The translations under genes and the position numbers were made by a program. This document shows positions 17,605 to 26,568 of a stretch of DNA of 64,000 bases, piece after piece. Origin of the DNA: Sterolibacterium sp964500605 (GTDB lineage Bacteria > Pseudomonadota > Gammaproteobacteria > Burkholderiales > Rhodocyclaceae); the NCBI GenBank assembly GCA_964500605.1, contig CAZCOS010000001.1:62001-126000 (forward strand), given 5' to 3'. Position 1 is the first letter of the stretch. Each line of letters opens with the position of its first letter. The notes beneath the pieces are model-generated. The model was not told the DNA's origin. It did not search any database and worked only from the letters and a program-made list of their open reading frames with translations.

Positions 17605-18207
17605 ATGGATCTCGTCAACCGCATCGCCCGCCAGTTTGAAGACAGTGCCCAAGCCAAGCTCGCCGCACTCGAAGCCCTTTCCGGGCCCATCGCCGCTGCC
17701 ATCGAGCTGATGGTCAACAGCCTGCATGCCAATGGAAAGATCATGGCGTGTGGCAATGGCGGCTCGGCGGCAGATGCCCAACATTTTGCGGCGGAGCTAC
17801 TCAACCGTTTCGAGCACGAACGCCCGCCCCTGGCGGCCATTGCACTGACGACGGACAGTTCGACGCTGACTTCCATCGCCAACGATTACCGCTATGAGGA
17901 AGTGTTTTCAAAGCAAATCCGCGCACTGGGACAACCCAATGATGTACTGCTGGCCATCTCCACCAGCGGAGATTCGCCCAATGTGATCGAAGCCATCCGG
18001 GCCGCACACGAACGGGAAGTGCGTGTTGTCGCACTCACCGGCAAGGAGGGTGGACGGATGCGCGAACTGCTTCAGGACGCAGACATCCACCTTTGTGTGC
18101 CGCGCGAGGCGACCAGCCGCACGGCACGGATTCAGGAAATCCATTTACTGGTTTTGCACTGTCTTTGCGATGGCATCGACACCTTGTTGCTGGGAGAAAT
18201 GGAATGA
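17605..18207 (+). CDS. gmhA: Phosphoheptose isomerase GmhA (SIS domain)
   Basis: 200 residues forming a single SIS domain: MACGNGGSAADAQHFAAEL, LTTDSSTLTSIANDY, AISTSGDSPNV and the C-terminal RIQEIHLLVLHCLCD helix. It isomerises sedoheptulose 7-phosphate to start LPS heptose synthesis; the heptose adenylyltransferase gene nearby supports this. The DiaA replication-factor family is close in sequence and remains an alternative. Confidence 0.87.
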   Translation: MDLVNRIARQFEDSAQAKLAALEALSGPIAAAIELMVNSLHANGKIMACGNGGSAADAQHFAAELLNRFEHERPPLAAIALTTDSSTLTSIANDYRYEEVFSKQIRALGQPNDVLLAISTSGDSPNVIEAIRAAHEREVRVVALTGKEGGRMRELLQDADIHLCVPREATSRTARIQEIHLLVLHCLCDGIDTLLLGEME

Positions 18208-18914
18208 ACGGAAACAACCAAAAACCCCTCTCTGTTCTTGGCCACCGCCTGCTCACGCTGACGCTGCTGGCAAGCCTCGCGCCAAGCCTCACCGCCTGCT
18301 TCCCTGCTGCCGTCGTAGGGGTCGGTGCAGGTGCGCTCATGGCAGCCGACCGTCGCCCCACGGAAACCTATCTAACGGACGAAGGCATCGAAGTCCGAGC
18401 CACTTCCCGCATCAATGAACATTTTGGCGACAAGGTGCACATCAACATCACCAGCTATAACCGCATGGCCCTTCTGACTGGAGAGGCCCCAGATGAAGCC
18501 ATTCGCAAGGAAGTCGAAAAATCGATTAGTGCCATCCCCAATCTAAAAGCCATCAGCAACGAAATACGGATTGCGGGCACGAGCTCCCTAGCATCACGCA
18601 GCAACGACACTTACATCACCTCCAAGGTAAAGGCCCGTTTTATCGACACCCACCAATTCGCGGTGAATCGCGTCAAGGTCGTAACCGAAGCCGGAACAGT
18701 CTATCTGCTGGGTCTGGTCACCCAGCGCGAAGCGGATGCGGCCGTCGAGATTGCCCGCACAACGGGCGGCGTGCAGAAAGTCATCCGGGTTTTCGAGATC
18801 ATCAGCGAAGCCCGTGCGCGCGAGCTTGATGGCCCGCAGCCAGCCACCCCGGCTCCGGTTTCCGATTCACAATCCTCCCGGCTCGTCACCTCCTCGCCAG
18901 ATGTCTACAAATAA
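18204..18914 (+). CDS. BON-domain outer-membrane lipoprotein (DolP/YraP-like)
   Basis: 236 residues. A lipobox LTAC ends the signal peptide near residue 32. Two BON domains follow (about 60-125 and 137-205; VRVVTEAGTVYLLGLVTQREAD-like second repeat), which bind phospholipid. DolP-type proteins support envelope integrity. ATG 18204 overlaps the gmhA stop, and the gmhA (diaA)-yraP adjacency is common in proteobacteria. The tail is Pro/Ser-rich. Confidence 0.88.
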   Translation: MNGNNQKPLSVLGHRLLTLTLLASLAPSLTACFPAAVVGVGAGALMAADRRPTETYLTDEGIEVRATSRINEHFGDKVHINITSYNRMALLTGEAPDEAIRKEVEKSISAIPNLKAISNEIRIAGTSSLASRSNDTYITSKVKARFIDTHQFAVNRVKVVTEAGTVYLLGLVTQREADAAVEIARTTGGVQKVIRVFEIISEARARELDGPQPATPAPVSDSQSSRLVTSSPDVYK

Positions 18915-18923
18915 GATCGCCCC

Positions 18924-19412
18924 GTGACGCTTCCCTTACCCACTTTTGAAGCCAAATGCTGCGCGCCTTCCGCGCTGGCCGAACGTCTGAAGAGGATGCC
19001 CCGGCCACTGGTATTCACCAATGGCTGTTTCGACATCCTCCATCGCGGTCATGTCACCTATCTGGCACAAGCCCGCGCACTGGGCGCATCGCTCGTCGTA
19101 GCCCTCAACTCCGATGCTTCCGTCAAACGCCTGGGCAAGGGCGACGACCGGCCCGTGAATCCTTTGGAAGATCGTCTCATGCTGCTGGCCGCGCTGGAAT
19201 GCGTCGATCTCGTTACCTGGTTTGAGGAAGACACCCCGCTGGCGCGTATCCTCGACTGCCAGCCGAACCTCCTCATCAAAGGCGGCGACTGGCCCGTCGA
19301 CAAAATCGTCGGCGCGAAAGAAGTCCAGTCATGGGGCGGGCAAGTCATCTCGATTCCCTTCATCCACCAGCGTTCCACCACGGCCCTGCTGGAAAAAATT
19401 CGACGGCTCTGA
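18924..19412 (+). CDS. rfaE2: D-glycero-beta-D-manno-heptose 1-phosphate adenylyltransferase (RfaE domain II)
   Basis: 162 residues from a GTG start. It is a nucleotidyltransferase of the HIGH superfamily: FTNGCFDILHRGHVTYL, ALNSDASVKRLGKG, GGDWPVDKIVGA, HQRSTTALL. It makes ADP-heptose in LPS core synthesis. Here it is a stand-alone enzyme, not fused to the kinase as in E. coli HldE. It lies 9 bases after the BON gene. Confidence 0.93.
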   Translation: MTLPLPTFEAKCCAPSALAERLKRMPRPLVFTNGCFDILHRGHVTYLAQARALGASLVVALNSDASVKRLGKGDDRPVNPLEDRLMLLAALECVDLVTWFEEDTPLARILDCQPNLLIKGGDWPVDKIVGAKEVQSWGGQVISIPFIHQRSTTALLEKIRRL

Positions 19413-19427
19413 GCTGCGATTCACGGC

Positions 19428-20036
19428 ATGAACTCTTCTGCACAAGCCCTGCCAGCCCAAGCCCCCCCCGCCCAACAAACTCTCTGGCGCGTCCCCGGCA
19501 ACACCGGCATCTGGGTCGGCATCACCTGCGAGTTTGTCGAATTTGCGGTGCTGTTCTCCGTGTACTTCGTGGCCCGTGCCCATTTTCCGGACGCCTTCGA
19601 ACAAGGCGCGCCCCGTCTTTCCAAGCTGGCCGGTACGATCATCACCCTGCTGATGGTCACCAGCAGTTATTTCATCGCCTGTGCCGTCGTGGAAATGCGC
19701 CGGAACGAACGACGTCGCTCGCTCTACTGGCTCTTGGGCGGGCTGGTTCTGGCCTGCGGTTACCCCGTTGCCAAATTGCTGGAGTTTCGGTGGAATCTCG
19801 CGCACGGCATTACCGGCGAATCCGGCATTTTCTTCACGACCTACTACTATCTGACGCTGACCCACATGGTGCATGCCATCTGGGGCATCCTCGGCATGTT
19901 GTGGGTCATCGCTCGCCAGATGGCCGGAGTCTATACGGCTGAAGACTACAGCGGCATGGAGGCTCTGGCCTGTTACTGGCACGCCACAGACATCATCTGG
20001 CTGGTCATCTTCCCCTTCTTCTATGTGCTGTCATGA
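19428..20036 (+). CDS. norE: Haem-copper oxidase subunit III family protein (NorE-like)
   Basis: 202 residues with five predicted membrane helices. The conserved COX3 features GNTGIWVGITCEFVEF, FFTTYYYLTLTHMVHAIWG and CYWHATDIIWLVIFPFFY are visible. This short five-helix form is typical of NorE, an accessory protein of nitric oxide reductase. No norCB lies in the window, so the partner is uncertain. Overlaps the next gene by 4 nt. Confidence 0.8.
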   Translation: MNSSAQALPAQAPPAQQTLWRVPGNTGIWVGITCEFVEFAVLFSVYFVARAHFPDAFEQGAPRLSKLAGTIITLLMVTSSYFIACAVVEMRRNERRRSLYWLLGGLVLACGYPVAKLLEFRWNLAHGITGESGIFFTTYYYLTLTHMVHAIWGILGMLWVIARQMAGVYTAEDYSGMEALACYWHATDIIWLVIFPFFYVLS

Positions 20037-20350
20037 GCATGACGCCCCTTGAATCCGAAGCCCCTTCTACCCGCCTCGCACCACTGACCTGGGCCTGGCT
20101 AGCACTCGTCGCCCTGACACTACTGAGTCTGGAGCTCGGTCAGTGGCTGCACGGTGCGCATTTATTGCCCGTGCTGGTGGCCGGCATCATCGGCTTCAAA
20201 GGTCTGCTGGTGGCGCGTGTCTTCATCGAATCGCATCTGGCCATTCCCTTCATCCGGAAAGTGCTCTACCTCTTCATCGCCTTTGCCCCTTCCGCCCTGA
20301 TTCTCATCGCCTTTTATGGCGAGGAATTCGCCCGTTGGGCGACCCTTTAA
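20033..20350 (+). CDS. norF: Small membrane protein, COX4/NorF-like
   Basis: 105 residues with three membrane helices (about 19-37, 43-62, 75-96). The central LPVLVAGIIGFKGLLVARVFIE segment matches the prokaryotic cytochrome oxidase subunit IV / NorF group. Overlaps norE by 4 nt, so the two form a pair. A role in assembly or stability of a nitric oxide or oxygen reductase is inferred. Confidence 0.7.
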   Translation: MSMTPLESEAPSTRLAPLTWAWLALVALTLLSLELGQWLHGAHLLPVLVAGIIGFKGLLVARVFIESHLAIPFIRKVLYLFIAFAPSALILIAFYGEEFARWATL

Positions 20351-20387
20351 CCCCGAAACCGCAGTTGGAAACCTTCGAGTGTGCGTT

Positions 20388-21383
20388 TTACCGGTGCTCA
20401 TGGGTGTTGATAGGCAAGGCGCGACGACGCGGTATGCCCGATGCGGCCTCCAGCAGCCCCGGCACACGCGCAGGATCAGTCACCCGTCGCATCGCCGCCT
20501 GCAACTGTGCGGCCTGAGGCCAGGTTCTCGCCCAATAGCTCAACAGTAGTTTGAGCCGCCCAGGTGCGTAACAAGGCAGCACCCGTTCGTGAACTTTCTC
20601 CCACCAGAGAGAAACGACCGGTAACAACGCCAGCCAGTCCTCTGCCGAAGCCTCTTCATCCCGCAACCCCCGGATGCGCTGGGCCAGAAAAGGGTCGGCC
20701 ACAGCACCGCGACCGATCATCACATCTTCGCAACCACTCACCGCCCGGCAACGTCGCCAGTCTGACACCGTCCAGACTTCACCATTGGCGACCACCGGAA
20801 TGAATAGAACCTCGTCTATCCGGGCAATCCATTCCCAATGCGCCGGAGGCCGGTAACCCTCATCCCGCGTGCGGGCATGAACGACCAGCGAGGCCGCGCC
20901 ACCCTGTTCGATGGCTCTCGCACAATCCAGCGCGAGAGAGGGGTCACGGATCCCCAGCCGCATCTTGGCCGTCACCGGCACGGTGGCGGGCACGGCAGCC
21001 CGAACCGCAGAGACGATGCGATACAAACCTTCCGGGTCGGCAAGTAGCATTGCTCCGCCGCCGTGTTTATTCACCAGCTTTGCCGGGCAGCCAAAATTGA
21101 GGTCCACACCTCGTGGCGACAAGGCAGCGGCCCGGGCCGCGTTTCTTGCCAACCAACCCGGATCACTCCCCAGAAGCTGCACGACGGTCGGCGTTCCCGC
21201 TGGAGTCTGCGCCCCCCGCTTCAGCTCGGGACAGACGCGCTCATAGACGCGGCGGGAAAGCAGGGAAGCCCCCACACGAATGAATTCGGAAACAGTCTGA
21301 TCGTAGCCGCCCAGCGTCGTCAGTACATCGCGCAGAACGTAATCGGCCAAGCCCTCCATCGGGGCAAGGAATAATCGGGACAT
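20388..21383 (-). CDS. dusC: tRNA-dihydrouridine synthase, DusC type
   Basis: 331 residues, FMN TIM-barrel. It has the N-terminal LAPMEGLADYVLRD, the catalytic Cys in LNFGCPAKLVNKHGGGAMLL, the SLVVHARTRDEGYRPPA loop and VVANGEVW. It reduces uridine to dihydrouridine; the APMEG start favours DusC (U16). Convergent with norF. Confidence 0.92.
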   Translation of the reverse strand: MSRLFLAPMEGLADYVLRDVLTTLGGYDQTVSEFIRVGASLLSRRVYERVCPELKRGAQTPAGTPTVVQLLGSDPGWLARNAARAAALSPRGVDLNFGCPAKLVNKHGGGAMLLADPEGLYRIVSAVRAAVPATVPVTAKMRLGIRDPSLALDCARAIEQGGAASLVVHARTRDEGYRPPAHWEWIARIDEVLFIPVVANGEVWTVSDWRRCRAVSGCEDVMIGRGAVADPFLAQRIRGLRDEEASAEDWLALLPVVSLWWEKVHERVLPCYAPGRLKLLLSYWARTWPQAAQLQAAMRRVTDPARVPGLLEAASGIPRRRALPINTHEHR

Positions 21384-21425
21384 GGAAAAGCAGCGGTACG
21401 TTTTTCAGTTTTCAGCGTTCAAGGT

Positions 21426-22868
21426 TCAGCTTTCCGTTATGCTCGACATCTCGCTTGCCCATTTGAGTGCGGCCAGCAGGCTTTGCGTCACTTCGACTGA
21501 ATCCAGCCCACAAGCTGCCGCCCTTTCCTTCATTACCTCTTCGGGGGCTTCTTCGGTAGCGATGACCAGTTGCAGCGCGTCATGCAACACGCCGGGCTTG
21601 CCCAGCAGGGCATCGTGAAGGGCGGGCGCGAGTTTGGTCTGCTGAAGGATGATTTCGATAGGCTGGCCCATCAGCAGGTCCAGCATGGAAAAGAGTCCCA
21701 GAATGAACAAGGCATCCTTTTCCTTTGGGATTTTCCCGTGTCCGGCCAGGCTTTCAAGCAGTGCAGCGCGAGACAACGCCTGTTCCGTCAATAAACGCTC
21801 ACGAAAACCGGGACTCTTGATGTCGAACAGCAAGAGTGAAAGCCAGCGATAAAACTTCTCGCGTCCAAGTACGATGAGCGCCTTGTCCATGCTGCTGACA
21901 GGCTGTTGCAAACCCATGACCGGGGAATTGAGATAGCGCAGCAGCTTGTAAGTCATGACCGGATCCATGGTCAGTCGGTCAGCGATAACCTTCAGCTCCT
22001 CATCACCTCGCAGCAGATTGAGCAGCTCGATCACATGCAGGCGGTTGATTTCTGTCTTGGGTGGATGCCAGTTTTCGCGGCTGGTGATGAAGCGACCCGC
22101 AAACAGGTCGAATCCACCCTTGAAGCACAGATGAAACTCGTCATGGCTATCGAGTTCGTGACCAATCAGCCGAAGAGGAGGCAGGCCGGCTGGACGATGG
22201 GTGAGCAGCTCACGCAACAACGGTTTGATGTCCATGCCATCAAAACTTGAAATTTCGATCTGCAGATAATCGCCCAGCGCAGCCAGTTGCAGGAGTTCGG
22301 GGTGCTGTTCGACCTGGGGTTTTCTCAAGAGCCAGCCGTAGACATAGCCCCGCTTTCTCAGCTCGTCGAGCCGCCCTTGGATATCGTAAAACGCCAGGGG
22401 TTGGCGCGTCGGGGAAAGGATGATTACGGTGTTCTCGGCCGGCAAAGCCGCCAGCAAGGGATTATCCAGCGAAGAAGGCGATATCCGGACGAAAGCGAGA
22501 CGATGCCCAAGAAGGGTATTAACCCCCAAAGAAGTCAGGTTGCGCAGCAACGCATCGTCATACACCTTCTGGAGCAGGTCTTTCTCACCCTGCAAACGGA
22601 GTTGCAGTTTTTCGTTCAGAAAAAAAGCGTAACCGGCGATCTGTTCGCCCCGATTCAAAACCGGCTCACGGCGAATGAAGGATGTGCCCCCCCCTTCGTT
22701 TCCGGGGCTGGCCGATGAATCCACCCTTCGTGTCTCACCTGTTCCCTGCAGGGGCGCGATCTTGTTGAGCTGCTCGAACTGGCTCTTCGGCGTGGCCGAA
22801 GGAGAGCGCGATTCCTCCACTTCAGGCTCGTTTTTTTTTCCCAACATTTTGTTCAGCCAAGCGAACAT
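21426..22868 (-). CDS. EAL-like/HDOD signalling protein
   Basis: 480 residues from ATG 22868. It has a charged low-complexity N-terminus (1-75), a region resembling a degenerate EAL fold of the YuxH type (about 80-265), then an HDOD domain (about 270-460; VIELLNLLRGDEELKVIADRL, YLNSPVMG, LIVLGREKFYRWLSLLLF). EAL catalytic residues are not evident, so enzymatic c-di-GMP hydrolysis is unlikely. A signalling scaffold is inferred. Confidence 0.82.
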   Translation of the reverse strand: MFAWLNKMLGKKNEPEVEESRSPSATPKSQFEQLNKIAPLQGTGETRRVDSSASPGNEGGGTSFIRREPVLNRGEQIAGYAFFLNEKLQLRLQGEKDLLQKVYDDALLRNLTSLGVNTLLGHRLAFVRISPSSLDNPLLAALPAENTVIILSPTRQPLAFYDIQGRLDELRKRGYVYGWLLRKPQVEQHPELLQLAALGDYLQIEISSFDGMDIKPLLRELLTHRPAGLPPLRLIGHELDSHDEFHLCFKGGFDLFAGRFITSRENWHPPKTEINRLHVIELLNLLRGDEELKVIADRLTMDPVMTYKLLRYLNSPVMGLQQPVSSMDKALIVLGREKFYRWLSLLLFDIKSPGFRERLLTEQALSRAALLESLAGHGKIPKEKDALFILGLFSMLDLLMGQPIEIILQQTKLAPALHDALLGKPGVLHDALQLVIATEEAPEEVMKERAAACGLDSVEVTQSLLAALKWASEMSSITES

Positions 22869-22986
22869 GGATATCCCTTTCCTTCCTTGCGCCACACTTG
22901 ATGCTGCATTGTAACCAGCACCCAGCCCTGTCAGAAAATCGGTTTTGCATCGGCAGATACGGCCTCCACCTACCTCACAAGCCGCC

Positions 22987-23940
22987 TCACAGACCCTCAT
23001 CAGCATCCGGCAAGTGAATCGGCCCTCGCAACGATTTTTTCACCAGCTCCGGGCTCAGGTGAGGCGCGAACAGACTGACAAAAACGAAAGCATATTCACG
23101 CAGCCAGGCGTGGCGGCGCAAACCAATTCGGGTCAGGCTGGACTCAAAAAGATGTGCAGCATCGATCGCGCGCAAGCCGGTATCGGTGGCTGCATCGAAG
23201 GCCATGGACGCGACAATGCCGATTCCAAGCCCCAGCCCCACATAGGTTTTGATGATATCTGCGTCAATGGCGGTCAGCACGACATTCGGGGTCAAATGGC
23301 GAGCAGCAAAGGCCTTATTGATCTGGCTTCGTCCCGAAAAAGCCGTGTCGTAGGTGATGATGGGATGGCGCGAAATCGCCTCCAGCGTCAACGGTGATTC
23401 GGCCAAAATGGGATGGCCCGGTGGCGCGATGACACAACGATTCCACTGCTGACAAGGCAACATGACCAGCTCGCCATGGTCTGCCACCAGCTCGGTCGCA
23501 ATGGCGATATCCGCCTGACCCGCCAGCAGCCACTCGCTGATCTGAGCGGGATTGCCCTGGTGCAGCTCCAGACGAACCTTGGGATAACGGGCCCGAAAAG
23601 CCTGAATGATCGGCGGCAAAGCATAGCGGGCCTGGGTGTGGGTGGTGGCGATGGTCAGCGTTCCCGTATCGGCCTGGCTGTAATCCTCTCCGACCTGTCT
23701 GAGGTTGGACAATTCGGCGAGTACCGTCCCGATGATGGACAAAATCTGCTGCCCCGGTTCCGTCACACCGGTCAGTCGTCGCCCTTGACGCACAAAAATA
23801 TCCACGCCCAGCTCTTCTTCCAGCAGACGGATCTGCTTGCTGACCCCGGGTTGTGAGGTAAATAGGGCCGCGGCAGCCTCCGTCACATTCAGGCCGCGCT
23901 GCGCCACCTCATGGGTGTAACGAAGCTGTTGCAGGTTCAT
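22987..23940 (-). CDS. cysB: LysR-type regulator CysB
   Basis: 317 residues, starting MNLQQLRYTHEVAQRGLNV and with the CysB/Cbl-specific TSQPGVSKQIRLLEEELG helix-turn-helix. The rest is the type-2 periplasmic-binding fold that senses O-acetylserine. It is divergent from the sulfur operon, the classic arrangement for a LysR regulator and its target. Confidence 0.93.
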   Translation of the reverse strand: MNLQQLRYTHEVAQRGLNVTEAAAALFTSQPGVSKQIRLLEEELGVDIFVRQGRRLTGVTEPGQQILSIIGTVLAELSNLRQVGEDYSQADTGTLTIATTHTQARYALPPIIQAFRARYPKVRLELHQGNPAQISEWLLAGQADIAIATELVADHGELVMLPCQQWNRCVIAPPGHPILAESPLTLEAISRHPIITYDTAFSGRSQINKAFAARHLTPNVVLTAIDADIIKTYVGLGLGIGIVASMAFDAATDTGLRAIDAAHLFESSLTRIGLRRHAWLREYAFVFVSLFAPHLSPELVKKSLRGPIHLPDADEGL

Positions 23941-23943
23941 GGG

Positions 23944-23964
23944 TAACTTTATAACCCAAAGTTA
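23944..23964. promoter_or_regulatory. Candidate CysB operator in the cysB/sulfur-operon divergent region
   Basis: A perfect 7-bp inverted repeat TAACTTT / AAAGTTA separated by ATAACCC lies immediately upstream of the cysB start, in an AT-rich 108-bp gap. LysR-type proteins bind dyads of this kind, so autoregulation is inferred. A weak promoter for the rightward operon (TTATCA 23962-23967, TATTTT 23984-23989) overlaps its right arm. Confidence 0.4.
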
Positions 23965-24048
23965 TCAACATCTGCAAATAAAGTATTTTTAGAATTAAAT
24001 AGGGGTCGATATCATGCTGCTCCATTGCCAATCAGCACAGGATTCATC

Positions 24049-24828
24049 ATGGATTTCTCCTACAGTCTCGCCGGATTCTTCGTCGGTGCCGTCGTCGGCC
24101 TGACCGGGGTGGGCGGTGGCTCGCTGATGACGCCTTTGCTGGTACTTCTGTTCGGCATCCACCCCGCCACCGCCGTCGGTACTGACCTCCTCTACGCCGC
24201 CATCACCAAATCCGGCGGCAGCATCGTCCATGCCCGTAAAGGCTCGGTCGACTGGCGTATCGTCGGCCTGCTGGCGGCCGGCAGCGTTTCCGCCGCCATC
24301 CTGACGTTAACGCTGGTGCATCACTTCGCGCCCGGCGGTCTGGGCGGTGCGACCAAACTGATTTCCGCCGCCCTGGGTGTCGCCCTTCTGCTGACGGCCG
24401 TCTCGCTGATTTTCCGCCGCCATCTGCAGGCCTTCGCCCTGACCCATTTCCCGATCGAGCCCAACCCACGCCGCACGGCCATCCTGACGGTCATCGTCGG
24501 CCTGCTCCTCGGCGTGCTGGTATCCATCTCCTCCGTCGGCGCAGGCGCACTCGGTGTCACCGCCCTGTTCTTCCTCTACCCCAAGCTGCCCGCCATCCGC
24601 ATCGTCGGCAGCGATCTGGCCCACGCCGTACCGCTCACCCTCGTCGCCGGCCTGGGCCACTGGTGGTACGGCAGCGTCGACTGGACACTGCTGGGGGCCT
24701 TGCTGGTCGGTTCGCTTCCCGGAATTTACCTGGGCAGCCATCTGGCCGCACGCATTCCCGATAGAATCCTGCGCCCGACGCTGGCCGGCATGCTGATCCT
24801 CATCGGCGGCAAACTGATCGCCCAATAA
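24049..24828 (+). CDS. TauE/SafE family sulfite/sulfonate exporter
   Basis: 259 residues with about eight membrane helices. The GAVVGLTGVGGGSLMTPLLV N-terminal motif and its second-half counterpart VSISSVGAGALGVTALF define the family. Next to cysI, it probably exports excess sulfite or related anions. ATG 24049; the frame is open 8 codons further upstream. Confidence 0.9.
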   Translation: MDFSYSLAGFFVGAVVGLTGVGGGSLMTPLLVLLFGIHPATAVGTDLLYAAITKSGGSIVHARKGSVDWRIVGLLAAGSVSAAILTLTLVHHFAPGGLGGATKLISAALGVALLLTAVSLIFRRHLQAFALTHFPIEPNPRRTAILTVIVGLLLGVLVSISSVGAGALGVTALFFLYPKLPAIRIVGSDLAHAVPLTLVAGLGHWWYGSVDWTLLGALLVGSLPGIYLGSHLAARIPDRILRPTLAGMLILIGGKLIAQ

Positions 24829-24870
24829 ACCCACTTTTTTCCTCCCCGAGCCCTGCCCCGGAGATTCAAC

Positions 24871-26568
24871 ATGTATCAATACGATGCCTTCGACCAAGCC
24901 CTCATCGACCAGCGTGTGGCCCAGTTCCGCGACCAGATGGAACGCCATTTCGCCGGTGAGCTGAGCACTGACGATCTGCGTCCCCTGCGCCTGCAAAACG
25001 GCCTCTACATCCAGCGACACGCGCCGATGTTCCGCATCGCCGTGCCTTACGGCATGCTGGGCAGCCACCAGCTCAGGACGCTCGCCCACATCGCCCGTAC
25101 CTATGATCGCGGCTATGGCCATTTCACCACGCGCCACAACATGCAGTTCAACTGGATTCCGCTGGAAAAAATCCCCGAAGCCCACGCCGAACTGGCCATG
25201 GCCCAGCTTCATTCCATCCAGACCTCCGGCAACGATGTCCGTAACACCACTACCGACCACTTCGCTGGCGTCGCACCGGACGAGATCACCGACCCGCGCC
25301 CCTGGTGCGAGATCATCCGCCAGTGGTCGACCTTCCAGCCGGAATTCGCCTACCTGCCGCGCAAATTCAAAATTGCAGTCAACGCCGCCGCCACCGACCG
25401 CACGGTCATCCAGGTCAACGACATCGGTCTGGACATGAAACGGGACGAAAATGGCGAGCTGGGCTTCCGGGTGCTGGTGGGCGGCGGCCTGGGGCGCACA
25501 CCCATCCTCGGCAGCGTCATCCGCGAATTTCTGCCCTGGCCGCACCTGCTCACCTACATCGAAGCCATCCTGCGCGTCTACAACCGTTTTGGCCGCCGCG
25601 ACAACTCCTTCAAGGCGCGCATCAAGATCCTCGTCAAAGCCCTGGGCCCCGAAGAATTTGCCCGTCAGGTCGAAGAAGAATGGGCGCACATCAAGAACGG
25701 CCCGGACACGCTGCAGCAACAGGAAGTCGACCGCATCTCGGCGCATTTCGCTCCGCCCGCCTATGAAACACTCGCCGATGACGAAGCCACAGCACTGCTG
25801 GCAAGCCAGCGTCAGCAAAACAAAGCCTTCGCCCGCTGGCTGGAGCGCAACACCCACCCGCACAAGGTACCCGGCTACGCCGCCATCACCATTTCACTCA
25901 AGGACTACAGCCACGCGACCGGCAACATCACCGCCGAACAGCTGGAGCTCGTCGCCGATCTGGCCGACCGCTACAGCTTTGGCGAAGCGCGTGTTTCGCA
26001 CGAGCAGAACGTGATCCTCGCCGACATTCCCAAACGAGATCTTTTCGCCGTCTGGCAGATTCTCAAGGAACACAAACTGGCCACCTCCACCGTGGGGCTG
26101 CTCACCGACATCATCTGCTGCCCCGGCGGCGATCTTTGCGCACTGGCCAATGCCAAATCCACGCCCATCGCCATGGCCGTGCAAGAACGTCTGGGCGATC
26201 TGGACTACCTGCATGACATTGGCGAAGTCTCGCTCAACATCTCCGGCTGCATGAATGCCTGCGGCCACCATCACGTCGGCAACATCGGCATCCTCGGCGT
26301 CGATAAACGCGGCGAGGAGTGGTATCAGGTCTCCATTGGCGGGCGTCAGGGCAACCACACACGGCTAGGCTCCATCCTCGGCCCCTCCTTTGCTGCCGCC
26401 GATGTTCCGCGTGTCGTCGAACAACTCATCAACATCTATCTGGAAAACCGCCAGGACGGCGAACGCTTCATCGACGTCGTCGACCGCCTCGGCATCGAAC
26501 CCTACAAGGCGCGCATCTATGGCGCGCCCGCTCAAACCCAGGAACAGAAGAAGGTGGCCAATGGCTAA
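24871..26568 (+). CDS. cysI: Assimilatory sulfite reductase haemoprotein (CysI-type)
   Basis: 565 residues. Sirohaem/[4Fe-4S] ligands occur near the C-terminus as CCPGGDLC and SGCMNACGHHH. The N-terminal half has the RHAPMFRIAVPYG and TTRHNMQFNW ferredoxin-like segments of the nitrite/sulfite reductase family. It reduces sulfite to sulfide. Sequence alone does not exclude ferredoxin-dependent nitrite reductase, but the DUF934 and cysH neighbours favour sulfite. A CCGGAGA site lies 8 bases before the ATG. Confidence 0.9.
   Translation: MYQYDAFDQALIDQRVAQFRDQMERHFAGELSTDDLRPLRLQNGLYIQRHAPMFRIAVPYGMLGSHQLRTLAHIARTYDRGYGHFTTRHNMQFNWIPLEKIPEAHAELAMAQLHSIQTSGNDVRNTTTDHFAGVAPDEITDPRPWCEIIRQWSTFQPEFAYLPRKFKIAVNAAATDRTVIQVNDIGLDMKRDENGELGFRVLVGGGLGRTPILGSVIREFLPWPHLLTYIEAILRVYNRFGRRDNSFKARIKILVKALGPEEFARQVEEEWAHIKNGPDTLQQQEVDRISAHFAPPAYETLADDEATALLASQRQQNKAFARWLERNTHPHKVPGYAAITISLKDYSHATGNITAEQLELVADLADRYSFGEARVSHEQNVILADIPKRDLFAVWQILKEHKLATSTVGLLTDIICCPGGDLCALANAKSTPIAMAVQERLGDLDYLHDIGEVSLNISGCMNACGHHHVGNIGILGVDKRGEEWYQVSIGGRQGNHTRLGSILGPSFAAADVPRVVEQLINIYLENRQDGERFIDVVDRLGIEPYKARIYGAPAQTQEQKKVANG

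Noticed and set aside
24307..25863. A 518-codon open frame on the minus strand
   Set aside because: Antisense to the TauE-like gene and cysI; Gly/Gln/Val-rich with no motif, whereas the plus strand has clear catalytic motifs.
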